Below are positions 54,978 to 64,000 of a stretch of DNA of 64,000 nt, piece by piece. Below the pieces are notes generated by a model. The model did not search any database. It saw only the letters and a list, made by a program, of their open reading frames with translations, and had not been told where the DNA came from. Each line of letters begins with the position of its first letter. Positions within the stretch are counted from its first letter, which is position 1. The DNA comes from CAVQFO01 sp963711725. Lineage in GTDB: Bacteria; Pseudomonadota; Gammaproteobacteria; Nitrococcales; Aquisalimonadaceae. Where the stretch lies: the NCBI GenBank assembly GCA_963711725.1, contig CAVQFO010000024.1, positions 231,153-295,152 on the forward strand, read 5' to 3'. The position numbers and the translations under genes were made by a program.

Positions 54978-56131
54978 GCTCGGAAGCCCTGCTCGACATC
55001 CTGGCCGCCTATCAGCACGACGCCTGCCAGATGCTGGCGCGGCGGCCCGAACTGGCTCATGACCGGCAGTATCACCCGGACCTGAGCCCGCTGGGCTGGC
55101 ACGTCGGGCACTGCGCGTTCATCGAAACCTACTGGCTACGGGAACGCCTGCTGGAAGACGACAGTGCCACGGTCGCGCTACACGGCCTCTACTTCCCGGA
55201 CATGGCGGAAAAGCCGGGGCGCGGGGCGAGACTTCCGGAGCGCGAGACCCTGTTGGAATGGGCGAGCCGATTGCAGCGGGAGAACCTGGAACTGATGGCC
55301 CGGCTCTCACCGCGCGACAAGGTTTCGCGCCTGATGCGTGACGACTTCCTGCCGCGATTCCTGATTCAGCACTATGCTCAGCACCTGGAGATCATGGACA
55401 TGATCCGTGCCCAGGCGCGGTCGGACGAACAGGCACTTCTGGATGGAGTCGAGCCCCTGCTCGGCGGCGAATTCCGTGCGCCGGAAATGCGTGGCGTTCC
55501 CTCCGGCACCCACCGGATCGGCGGAGGCGGCACTGAGGCGTACGACAATGAGGCCACTGCGCGATTGCTGCATTTGGACGAATTCCGGATCGCCCGCCGG
55601 CCGGTGACCAATTCCCAGTACCTTGCCGCCATGAACGACGGACTCTATCAGCGACGCGCCCTCTGGAGCCGGCGTGGCTGGCACTGGCGCGAATCAGCGT
55701 CGGCAACCCATCCCGAGCACTGGCAACCGCACCCCGCCGGCGGCTGGTATGCTCTGACCTCCGCGGGGCCCGCATCGCTGGGGGCGGACGCGACCGTTTC
55801 CGGCCTGTCACGCTACGAAGCCGAGGCCTTTGCGCGGTGGGCCGAAGCCCGCCTGCCCCACGAATACGAGTGGGAAGCCGCGGCACGCCTCGGCGTCCTG
55901 GATCATCTTTACGGTGCCTGGGAATGGTGCGACAACCTGTTCCATCCCTATCCGGGCTTTGTGCCGTTCCCCTATGACGGCTATTCGCTGCCGTGGTTCG
56001 ACGGGCGGCACTACGTCCTGCGCGGCGGCAGCCCGCAAACTCGGGAGCCCATACGCCGCCACAGCTTCCGCAACTTCTATACCGCCGACAAACGCCACAT
56101 CTTCGCCGGAATCAGGCTGGCGGAACGCTGA
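54974..56131 (+). CDS. egtB: Ergothioneine sulfoxide synthase, EgtB-like
   Basis: Non-heme iron enzyme joining hercynine to a thiol with O2. It has 385 residues from ATG 54974. The DinB-like N-terminal domain carries iron-type His residues in SPLGWHVGHCAFIETYW and FLIQHYAQHLEIMDMI. The C-terminal FGE-sulfatase-like domain has LPHEYEWEAAARLG, YVLRGGSPQTREPIR and SFRNFYTADKRHIFAGIRLA. A start upstream at 54734 would duplicate egtC coding sequence in another frame and is rejected. OvoA and the selenoneine synthase SenA share the architecture, but adjacency to EgtC and EgtD favours EgtB. Confidence 0.87.
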   Translation: MSSEALLDILAAYQHDACQMLARRPELAHDRQYHPDLSPLGWHVGHCAFIETYWLRERLLEDDSATVALHGLYFPDMAEKPGRGARLPERETLLEWASRLQRENLELMARLSPRDKVSRLMRDDFLPRFLIQHYAQHLEIMDMIRAQARSDEQALLDGVEPLLGGEFRAPEMRGVPSGTHRIGGGGTEAYDNEATARLLHLDEFRIARRPVTNSQYLAAMNDGLYQRRALWSRRGWHWRESASATHPEHWQPHPAGGWYALTSAGPASLGADATVSGLSRYEAEAFARWAEARLPHEYEWEAAARLGVLDHLYGAWEWCDNLFHPYPGFVPFPYDGYSLPWFDGRHYVLRGGSPQTREPIRRHSFRNFYTADKRHIFAGIRLAER

Positions 56132-56150
56132 CTGCCCCCGCCACGGCCGG

Positions 56151-56960
56151 TCAAGCCTCCTTCGCCTGTCCCATTTGCACATCGGCGTCGGCGGACTCCT
56201 CAGCGGGCAGGCCCAGGAATTCCGTCATCTGCTCCCGGCACAGCAGTGCGAGTTCACTGCGGCTGCGACCCGCGCTGTCGATGGGTTCACCCAGATGGAT
56301 GGTGACGGTGATCGGGCCGGACGCGGCCAGTCGATAGACGTGCGGAAGCATCATGTCGTCGCCGATGAACGGAGCGGCGGCACTGAGACCGCCGTCGGCG
56401 TCACGATAGCTTAACGTCACGGGTTGAACAGGCGCGCCGCTATTCACGGCCGCCTGCATGAGGCGGGGCCTGAACGGCAACAGCTGCGTACCATCGCCCG
56501 TGGTTCCCTCCACGAACAGAAGCACCCGCTGGCCCTGGGCCATGCGTTCCGACAGGAGATCGATCGTGGCCTCGGCGGCCCCGCGCCGGCCGCGTTCGAT
56601 GTACATGGTCCCCAGACCCGTGGCGGTGGCACCCACCAGCGGCCAGTCGCGAATCTCGGATTTGCTGAGAAAACCAACCGGCATCACCGTGGCCAAGGCG
56701 AGAATGTCCAACCAGGAGATGTGATTCGAGACGATCATGGCCGGCGCCGGCACAAGCGGCTCGCCCCTCAACTCGACTCGAATGCCGAATAATCGAAGGT
56801 TCTGACGGCACCAGGCCACCTGCGCGCGCCGGGAGGCTCCCGTGTGCATGGCGCGGCCGCGCAAGCGATCCCATAGCAGGCCGCAGCGGATCCACAACAC
56901 GCCGATCACGACATGAACAAGCACAACTCCAAGAAACAGGATCTGACGCATCCGGCCCAT
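56151..56960 (-). CDS. 1-acyl-glycerol-3-phosphate acyltransferase family protein
   Basis: Acylates lysophosphatidic acid or a related lysolipid at the inner membrane. It has 269 residues. One N-terminal hydrophobic segment (LFLGVVLVHVVIGVLWIRCG) is followed by the HX4D catalytic motif in IVSNHISWLDIL and the EGT motif in LFVEGTTGDGTQLLPF. The frame is open further upstream to 57293, but that overlaps the DUF1631 gene and has no family similarity. ATG 56960 or 56951 is the likely start. Confidence 0.88.
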   Translation of the reverse strand: MGRMRQILFLGVVLVHVVIGVLWIRCGLLWDRLRGRAMHTGASRRAQVAWCRQNLRLFGIRVELRGEPLVPAPAMIVSNHISWLDILALATVMPVGFLSKSEIRDWPLVGATATGLGTMYIERGRRGAAEATIDLLSERMAQGQRVLLFVEGTTGDGTQLLPFRPRLMQAAVNSGAPVQPVTLSYRDADGGLSAAAPFIGDDMMLPHVYRLAASGPITVTIHLGEPIDSAGRSRSELALLCREQMTEFLGLPAEESADADVQMGQAKEA

Positions 56961-57076
56961 ACCACCCGCATCCAAGCCACTCGCAAAGACCGAACCATAA
57001 AATAAAACGGACGGACGGAACAGACCGGGCCGCCTGCGGGAGAGAGACGCGGCGTGGGGAAAACGGCAGGGAGGTT

Positions 57077-59308
57077 CTAGTCTTGGCCGGCGCGCAGGTC
57101 GCGAAGGTTGGTTATCACTGTCTCCAGCGCCTTGTCGAAAAGCAAGTTGTCGTCCAGCAGGACAATCGCGCCCCGGCGCAGATCCTCGGCCAGTTCGTCG
57201 CGCCGCCGGTCGGCCAGCTTGAAGCCGGCGCGGTTGACGAAAATCAGGCGGTCGCCGTTGCTGAGCCGGGCGGAGAGCTTGGCGCGAACACAACGCCCGG
57301 AGTCCTGATGAAATTCGAACCAGGTCCCGACCACGGACTGATCCACCTTGAGCCGGAATTCCTCCAGCTCGTCCTCATCAATAACATCCTCGATTCCGTC
57401 CTCGGCGAGATCGTCGATCTCGTCTTCCAGGACTTCCGTCAGGGTCTCGGCGGATTCCTGATTGTCCCGAGTCGGCGTACCCGCGGGCAGGGGCTTGGAC
57501 AGGCACTTGATATGATCGGCTTCCAGCTCCTGGAAGAGCTTGGTCATCTCAACGGGGTTGAACATGATCCCGTTGAGCCCCTCGCGCAGATCATGCAGAA
57601 GACCGGGGATCTCCGAGACCAGCCGCTTGCGATCCTCGGCGGTCACTTTGGCTTCCAGGCTCCAAAGGAGCCGGTCCACCACGCCCAGCAGCCGATCCCA
57701 TTCCTGGCTTTCGTCGCCTTCCTTGAGCAAGGTGATGAAAAGCACCTTGGCCCAGGCGTCCTCAACCAGCGTGGTAACGGCGGGCGACAGCTCCCGCCCA
57801 CCGACCCGCCATTCCAGCTCCCGGTCCACCCGCTCCTTGGCTGCATCGACCTTGGCCTTGCCGGCGGCCGCCTGGCGTGTGCGCTCCTCCACCACTCGGG
57901 CTCGTTCGCGCTCATCTTCCAGAAACAGCTGAAACTCTTCCAGGCGCTCCTCGAACAGCACCACGTCGTCGTCGAAATCCCGGATGATCCGGGACACGAT
58001 GTCCTCGATCTTGCGGTAAAGCGGATCGCCGCCCGGCTGACCGCTCTCGGTCCATCCCAGGCCGGCTTTCGCCATCTCGTTGATCAATTCACGAGCCGGA
58101 TGATGCTTGTGGCCAAAGAAGGAACGATCCAGCAAGGCCACCTTGAGAACCGGGATCTGCAATCGCGCAATCAGGGCCTTGATGGCATCCGGCAGGTTGG
58201 GGTCTTCCAGGATGGCGTCGAACAGCATGCTGACGATGTCGATGGTATCGTCGTGGGCACGGCCCAGACGCCGGGACTTGCCGACGGCCTTGCCGAAGCG
58301 CTGCGAGATCATCTGTTTGATCTCACTTTCGCTGAAGTAGCCCGGCTCGTCCTCGAAATCGTCATCGCGCTGCAGTCCGGACAGGGCACCGATCAACTCG
58401 CCGATGCTGACTTCCGGCCCGCTGGCATGGGTATACCCCGTGCCGGACCATCGGGATTGGCCGCCGCCGTACTTGCGCTGAGTGAGCAGCTGATGCAGAA
58501 CACCGAACAGTTCCTGCTCATCCGCTTCGGTCGCCGGCCCTTCCGCATCGTTGGAAACCGGCGGGCTCGATGGCCCGGGCCGCGGCGCCGCCGAGGGACT
58601 CCGGGACGGCGCCGTGCGACGAACCGGCCCCGAGACCTTGAGCTTGGGCAGCACGTTTTCGTCGATCAGCAGACGATTGACTTCCTCGTAGAGCCCCGGC
58701 AACTGGGCCATCACATATTTGTCGAACAGCTTGAAGATGATCAGCTTCGGCTGAATATCGATATGGAAATGGCGGGACGCACGATCGAACGCATCGCAGA
58801 TGAACTGCGGGTCCATGGGGTTGTTGGCTTCGGTAATGTCGCCCCTGCGGCAGACACAATCCAGGCGCTGGCGCAGATGGGACAGCGGCAGCGCGAGCCG
58901 CGCCCGGGCCTTGGTGACCATACCCTCGACGGCCAGGCTTTCCTCAAGCTGTTCATTGTCGACGAGGGACAGTTCATCCTCGTCCAATTCCGCCGGGCCA
59001 CCGAAATCGCCGCCATGACGGGATTTCAGCGCATGGAACTGCTTGTCCAGCACTTCCCGGAAGGCTTCCTCGACTTCCTTGCGGCGCAGGCGAACCCGGC
59101 GCATGGCCTCGAAGTACAAGGTCTGAACTTCGTTGTTTTCGGCTCTGTCGGCGCGATCGAACAGGGCGTCGTCAACGCTGTCCATCATGTTGCCGAACAA
59201 CGCCGTGAGGCGGCGCAGCGCGAGCTGACAGACGCGATCGTACAAACCCGGGAACGGATCGCGGGCTCGTCCTTGATCGAAGTAGACCACCTTATCGTCT
59301 GCGCTCAT
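57077..59308 (-). CDS. DUF1631 protein with C-terminal PilZ-like domain
   Basis: 743 residues, soluble and strongly acidic. Conserved DUF1631 segments include VYFDQGRARDPFPGLYDRV and MVTKARARLALPLSHLRQRL, both seen in gammaproteobacterial members. A low-complexity Pro/Ser linker lies near residue 235. The C-terminal 90 residues (VVGTWFEFHQDSGRCVRAKL, then VNRAGFKLADR) resemble a PilZ barrel. The family is of unknown function, though homologues link to c-di-GMP signalling. The start at 59308 (MSADDKVVYF) fits. Confidence 0.85.
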   Translation of the reverse strand: MSADDKVVYFDQGRARDPFPGLYDRVCQLALRRLTALFGNMMDSVDDALFDRADRAENNEVQTLYFEAMRRVRLRRKEVEEAFREVLDKQFHALKSRHGGDFGGPAELDEDELSLVDNEQLEESLAVEGMVTKARARLALPLSHLRQRLDCVCRRGDITEANNPMDPQFICDAFDRASRHFHIDIQPKLIIFKLFDKYVMAQLPGLYEEVNRLLIDENVLPKLKVSGPVRRTAPSRSPSAAPRPGPSSPPVSNDAEGPATEADEQELFGVLHQLLTQRKYGGGQSRWSGTGYTHASGPEVSIGELIGALSGLQRDDDFEDEPGYFSESEIKQMISQRFGKAVGKSRRLGRAHDDTIDIVSMLFDAILEDPNLPDAIKALIARLQIPVLKVALLDRSFFGHKHHPARELINEMAKAGLGWTESGQPGGDPLYRKIEDIVSRIIRDFDDDVVLFEERLEEFQLFLEDERERARVVEERTRQAAAGKAKVDAAKERVDRELEWRVGGRELSPAVTTLVEDAWAKVLFITLLKEGDESQEWDRLLGVVDRLLWSLEAKVTAEDRKRLVSEIPGLLHDLREGLNGIMFNPVEMTKLFQELEADHIKCLSKPLPAGTPTRDNQESAETLTEVLEDEIDDLAEDGIEDVIDEDELEEFRLKVDQSVVGTWFEFHQDSGRCVRAKLSARLSNGDRLIFVNRAGFKLADRRRDELAEDLRRGAIVLLDDNLLFDKALETVITNLRDLRAGQD

Positions 59309-59468
59309 TGGATCCGTACCGGAGTAACGAGAAATTCCCTGTCTGTCAAAACTATCCGATCAGGCCGCCAACCGCTGTGACCACATTCACAGATACCAGT
59401 GACCGCTTATCGGACCGCGCCGTGCGCGCTGTCAGGCCTCGAGCGATGCATACAGGCACCAAAGCCTC

Positions 59469-59474
59469 TATAAT
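59469..59474 (+). promoter_or_regulatory. Possible -10 element upstream of fbaB
   Basis: A perfect TATAAT, 141 bp before the aldolase start, in the 306-bp gap from DUF1631. The -35 zone (around TGCATA at 59447) is poor, so this is a weak candidate. The rest of the gap shows no other signal. Confidence 0.35.
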
Positions 59475-59614
59475 CTCGCCGCGTATCCGGGCTCCGGCTC
59501 GGAAGGAACCCGAACTGGAAAGCATTGCGCGATCAGCCGCAAAAGGCAAATCCAGCCCGATTGGTGGCAGGATTCACCCTATCCAAAGGACGTCTCGACC
59601 GAGGGGGACACACG

Positions 59615-60664
<1,050 letters not shown>

Positions 60665-60693
60665 GGCAGGCAGCACCTGCACCGCGTATATGG

Positions 60694-60722
60694 AAACGGC
60701 GGCCAGTGGCCGCCGTTTTTTG
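60694..60722 (+). terminator. Rho-independent terminator after fbaB
   Basis: AAACGGCGGCC (60694-60704) pairs with GGCCGCCGTTT (60708-60718) across AGT, with a T-run beyond. It lies 30 bp after the stop. Confidence 0.9.
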
Positions 60723-60752
60723 TGGGCTTCGCCCTTGGATCAAGGGGCGCCT

Positions 60753-60923
60753 GTCGGATTACGCTTCGCTAATCCGACCTACACTGTTAATTGATTACCC
60801 CTCTCCCTGTGCAACCGGAACATGGGTTCCACCTCTCCACCCACACGCCAGTAGTCGTAGCCTGGATGAAACGCAGTGCAATCCAGGAGATCCCGGATTC
60901 CGCTTTGCTACATCCGGGCTACG
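60753..60923. repeat. Two imperfect intergenic palindromes (REP-like)
   Basis: First, GTCGGATTA (60753-60761) pairs with TAATCCGAC (60770-60778). Second, 60856-60923 holds CGTAGCCTGGATGAAACGCA paired with TTTGCTACATCCGGGCTACG-type complement. Both types recur between genes in many gammaproteobacterial genomes. They fill the fbaB-nhaD gap (386 bp), where no gene is visible. Confidence 0.6.
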
Positions 60924-61050
60924 CGACTCTTTGCCGATACCGTCACGTGTGTAACCTTATATTCCCGGTTTGGTGTGTTACCTATCTTGCCGGTTTGCAC
61001 ACCCCCGGCCCCTCCCCCGCAAGCCGCGAGGGGAGCAGAGGCGATGCTCA

Positions 61051-62481
61051 TCAGAACAACGCCGTATTGATCCACAGATGGACCACGATGCTGGCGGCGT
61101 AGCCGGCGGCGATGGCGGGGCTCCATTTCAGGTGGGTGAAGAAGGTGTATTTGCCGCGCGCCTGCCCCATCAGGGCCACGCCCGCCGCCGAGCCGATGGA
61201 CAGCAGGCTGCCGCCCACGCCGGCCGTCAAGGTGATCAGCAGCCACTGGCCGTGGGACATGTCCGGGTTCATGTGCAGCACCGCCGCCATGATCGGGATG
61301 TTATCGACGATGGCCGAGAGCACGCCCACCGCCGTATTGGCGAAGGTCGGCCCCAGGCCCACGTACAGCGTTTGCGAGGCGATTGCGAGATAACCCAGAA
61401 AACCCAGGCCGGCGACGGCCAGGATCACGCCGTAGAAGAACATCAGCGTGTCCCATTCCGCCCTGGCCACGTGCCGGTACATGTCGAACGCCTGGATATC
61501 GCCGGCTTGGCCGTAATCTTCCCGGTCCGTTGCCGGGTTCGGGATATGGGTCTTCTTGAGGTAGAAGCCGAACAGCTGCAGATACGCCATGCCCATCATC
61601 ATGCCCAGGAAGGGCGGCAGGTTCAGGAAGTTGTGGAAGACCACCGCGGTAGCCACTGTCAGCGCAAACAGGATCATGACCCGCTTGGCGCCGCGCTTCA
61701 TGACGATCCGCTCCTCCTGGGGCTTCGGCGCCAATGCAGGAACGGCGAAGTGCATCAGCAGCGCGGGCACGAGGAAATTCACCGCAGCGGGCACGAACAG
61801 GTCGAAGAACTGGGTGAAACTCACCACTTCCGCCTGCCACACCATCAGCGTGGTGATATCGCCAAAGGGACTGAACGCGCCGCCGGCGTTGGCCGCCACC
61901 ACGATGTTGATACAGGACAGCCCCACGAATCGCGGGTTGTCGATGCCCACCGCCAGCACCACGGCGCAAAGCACCAGGGCGGTGGTCATGTTGTCCAGGA
62001 CCGGTGAAAGGAAGAATGCGATCACCCCGGTAATCCAGAACAACTTCCGATAGCCGAAGCCTTTCTGCACCAGCCACGAGCGCAGCGCGTCGAACACATT
62101 GCGCTCGGTAAGGGTGTTCACGTAGGTCATGGCGGTGAGCAGGAACAGGAACAGCTCCGCGTATTCCTCCAGCCCTTTCCGAAGCGCCTCGTCCACCATG
62201 GGTGAACCGCCGTGTTCCGCATAGGCCAGGGCGATCAGCGCCCAGATCAGGCCCGCGGCCAGCATCACCGGCTTCGATTTGCGCAAATTCGTGAATTCCT
62301 CCGCCATCACGAACAGATAGGCGACGACGAAGATGGCGAGGGAGGCGACGCCGACCCAGCTCGCGGTCAGGTCCAACTGGCCGGGCCCGGCGGCGAGAAC
62401 GGCGGTGGGCAGCAGCATCAGCGTGAGGAACAGAAAGCCTAAGACGGCCGGCTTGTTCTTGGGCATGAGCAACCAATCCAT
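61051..62481 (-). CDS. nhaD: Na+/H+ antiporter NhaD
   Basis: Inner-membrane sodium/proton antiporter, common in halophiles and alkaliphiles. It has 476 residues with about 12 hydrophobic helices (ALVLCAVVLAVGIDNPRFVG, and others). VVAANAGGAFSPFGDITTLMV and GVLSAIVDNIPIMAAVLHMN hold the Asp, Thr and Gly residues typical of the ion-transporter superfamily. The start at 62481 is used; an ATG five codons in (MPKNKPAVLG) is possible. It is divergent from nhaB. Confidence 0.93.
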   Translation of the reverse strand: MDWLLMPKNKPAVLGFLFLTLMLLPTAVLAAGPGQLDLTASWVGVASLAIFVVAYLFVMAEEFTNLRKSKPVMLAAGLIWALIALAYAEHGGSPMVDEALRKGLEEYAELFLFLLTAMTYVNTLTERNVFDALRSWLVQKGFGYRKLFWITGVIAFFLSPVLDNMTTALVLCAVVLAVGIDNPRFVGLSCINIVVAANAGGAFSPFGDITTLMVWQAEVVSFTQFFDLFVPAAVNFLVPALLMHFAVPALAPKPQEERIVMKRGAKRVMILFALTVATAVVFHNFLNLPPFLGMMMGMAYLQLFGFYLKKTHIPNPATDREDYGQAGDIQAFDMYRHVARAEWDTLMFFYGVILAVAGLGFLGYLAIASQTLYVGLGPTFANTAVGVLSAIVDNIPIMAAVLHMNPDMSHGQWLLITLTAGVGGSLLSIGSAAGVALMGQARGKYTFFTHLKWSPAIAAGYAASIVVHLWINTALF

Positions 62482-62686
62482 TTCGAGGCGAAGGAAACGT
62501 GCTCGGTAGCACCATGCGGGCGATGAAGGCGAACAGCAGCGCGATCAGCCTTGCAAATGCCACCGGGCCGGAGAAAGGCGCAAGTATACACGACCCCCCG
62601 GGGTTTCCGTGCACCACAAAACCCTTATCATGTGCAAAGCCAAAACGATCGAATCCGTGCGCCATACCGCTCGAATAGGAGATCCA

Positions 62687-64000
62687 ATGCCGAACACCAT
62701 GAGCCAGGCCCTGGGACGAAACTTCCTGGGGCATTCTCCGCGCTGGTACAAGCTCACCGTGACCGGCTTTCTGGTCTTCAACCCGATATTGCTGGCCGTC
62801 GCCGGAGCCTATGTAACGGGGTGGGCACTGATCCTCGAGTTCATCTTCACTCTGGCGATGGCGCTGAAATGCTATCCGCTTCAGCCCGGCGGGCTGTTGG
62901 TGCTGGAAGCGGTGATCATCGGCCTGACCAGCGCAGAGAAGGTCTACCACGAGGCCGCGCAGAACTTCCCCGTGATCCTGCTGCTGATCTTCATGGTGGC
63001 CGGCATCTACTTCCTCAAGGATCTGCTGCTGGTCACCTTTACCCGCCTGCTGCTGGGCGTTCGCTCGAAATACCTGCTTTCCCTGCTGTTCTGCGCCATG
63101 GCGGCGGTGCTGTCGGCGTTCCTGGACGCGCTGACCGTAACCGCGGTCATCATCACCGTGGCGGCGGGCTTTTTCAGCGTCTACCACAAGGTCGCCTCCG
63201 GAAAGCAGTTCCACCACGAACACGATCACGGCGACGACGCCCAGGTCCACGAACACAACCGGCAAGACCTGGAGCAGTTCCGCTCCTTTCTGCGCAGCCT
63301 GATGATGCACGGCGCCGTGGGCACGGCCCTTGGCGGTGTGACCACCATCGTCGGGGAGCCCCAGAACCTGCTCATCGGCCACGTGATGGAATGGCATTTC
63401 GTGGAATTCTTCACCAGCATGGCGCCGGTCACCATGCCCGTATTGGCGGTGGGTCTGGCCCTTTGCGTGCTCCTGGAACGCCTGGGCTGGTTCGGCTATG
63501 GAGCCCGACTGCCGAAGACCGTGCGCGGCATTCTGGAAGACTTCGAGCGGGAGCAGCAACAGCAACGCACCACCGTACTGACCACCCAGCTGGCGGTTCA
63601 GGCCCTGGTGGCGTTGCTTCTGGTCGTGGCGCTGGCCTTTCACCTGGCCGAGGTGGGACTGATCGGCCTGACCGTGATCGTGCTTACCACCGCCTTCAAC
63701 GGCATTACCGAGGAACACCAGATCGGTCATGCGTTCGAGGAGGCGTTGCCTTTCACCGCCCTGCTCGTGGTGTTCTTCGGCGTGGTCGCCGTCATCCACG
63801 AACAGCACCTGTTCGGGCCGGTGATCGACTGGGCGCTGTCCTTCGAGGGCCACGCGCAACAGGCCGTCTTCTTCCTCGCCACCGGCGTGCTGTCCATGGT
63901 CAGCGACAATGTCTTCGTCGCCACCGTGTACATCACGGAAGCCAAGTCCATCGCGGAAGCCGGAGGGATTACACCACAACAGCTGCATCAGCTCGCGGTG
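62687..64000 (+). CDS. nhaB: Na+/H+ antiporter NhaB, C-terminus cut by window edge
   Basis: Electrogenic sodium/proton antiporter. The frame opens at ATG 62687 (MPNTMSQALGRNFLGHSPRW) with TAGGAG upstream, and runs open to the edge (438 of about 500 residues). SAFLDALTVTAVIITVAAGF and GGVTTIVGEPQNLLIGHVM are NhaB motifs, and VLSMVSDNVFVATVYI has the conserved Asp. A His/Asp-rich loop lies near residue 180 (HHEHDHGDDAQVHEHN). Its role would be Na+ export beside NhaD. Confidence 0.94.
   Translation, partial: MPNTMSQALGRNFLGHSPRWYKLTVTGFLVFNPILLAVAGAYVTGWALILEFIFTLAMALKCYPLQPGGLLVLEAVIIGLTSAEKVYHEAAQNFPVILLLIFMVAGIYFLKDLLLVTFTRLLLGVRSKYLLSLLFCAMAAVLSAFLDALTVTAVIITVAAGFFSVYHKVASGKQFHHEHDHGDDAQVHEHNRQDLEQFRSFLRSLMMHGAVGTALGGVTTIVGEPQNLLIGHVMEWHFVEFFTSMAPVTMPVLAVGLALCVLLERLGWFGYGARLPKTVRGILEDFEREQQQQRTTVLTTQLAVQALVALLLVVALAFHLAEVGLIGLTVIVLTTAFNGITEEHQIGHAFEEALPFTALLVVFFGVVAVIHEQHLFGPVIDWALSFEGHAQQAVFFLATGVLSMVSDNVFVATVYITEAKSIAEAGGITPQQLHQLAV

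Noticed and set aside
57083..59380. A plus-strand open frame of 765 codons opposite DUF1631
   Set aside because: It is the antisense of a gene with clear family motifs, and the GC-rich third positions keep it open; no signal, domain or start site supports it.
61301..63988. A minus-strand open frame of nearly 900 codons across nhaD and nhaB
   Set aside because: It runs opposite to nhaB and in a different frame of nhaD, is His/Gln/Gly-rich without domain features, and is a by-product of GC-rich codon use.

Overview
The window is GC-rich chromosomal DNA from a Gram-negative gammaproteobacterium. Evidence is the Rsx (Rnf-type) complex, Hda, ribonuclease T, a PhoB/PhoR-Pst cluster, RlmKL and outer-membrane barrel proteins. 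From memory, the gene order resembles Pseudomonas and the Chromatiales: arsC-wrbA-DUF2069/hda, DUF2066/purM-purN-DUF3108, dcd-apbC-metG-rsx-nth-DUF1841, argG/pyrC-rnt-grxD. The divergent Na+/H+ antiporters NhaD and NhaB at the right end, plus ergothioneine genes, suggest a salt- or alkali-exposed, oxygen-tolerant organism. I cannot name the genus. I found no tRNA, rRNA, CRISPR array, prophage or intact transposase gene.

Layout. 1-2.1 kb: ilvC (cut by the window edge) and ilvH on the minus strand, then a broken DUF4124 gene. 2.3-8 kb: proS, a lytic transglycosylase, a frameshifted NAD-binding epimerase-like gene, cbiX and a GGDEF cyclase. 7.9-10.8 kb: two small cytochromes c, acylphosphatase, YihY and a DUF4398 lipoprotein. 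10.9-18.7 kb: arsC-wrbA-DUF2069, hda, a DUF481 barrel, a CDP-alcohol phosphatidyltransferase, DUF2066, purM-purN-DUF3108. 18.7-26.6 kb: dcd, apbC, PilZ, two tiny genes, rlmKL, metG. 26.7-32.8 kb: rsxABCDGE-nth, interrupted by a 264-bp palindromic element between rsxA and rsxB. 32.9-36.9 kb: a broken TetR/dienelactone hydrolase locus, DUF1841, and a GGDEF-EAL protein. 37-44 kb: argG, pyrC, rnt, grxD, sodB, argD, argF. 44.3-52.8 kb: phoU-pstBACS and phoBR, all on the minus strand, with a divergent porin. 53-56.1 kb: egtD divergent from egtC-egtB. 56-64 kb: an acyltransferase, DUF1631, class I aldolase, nhaD and nhaB (cut by the window edge).

How the genes work together. The phosphate block is a complete sensing and uptake unit: PhoR/PhoB control, PstSCAB transport, PhoU feedback, and a porin that may be the outer-membrane entry. 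PhoB-box-like repeats lie before pstS and in the phoB-porin gap. The rsx genes form one membrane electron-transfer complex. purM-purN overlap and act in purine synthesis; argD-argF and argG in arginine synthesis. EgtD, EgtB and EgtC give the core of ergothioneine synthesis. Two diguanylate-cyclase-type proteins and two PilZ-type proteins point to c-di-GMP signalling.

Two features cut across the window. First, at least ten genes are broken by single-base indels, mostly in short G/C runs, and several are normally essential or housekeeping genes (purM, purN, nth, pstC). This looks like draft-assembly error, and I annotate those genes as one locus each. Second, the intergenic DNA holds several families of palindromic repeats: three copies of a roughly 200-240 bp composite repeat, two perfect REP-like inverted pairs, a MITE-like element in the rsx operon and a 20-bp-arm hairpin.
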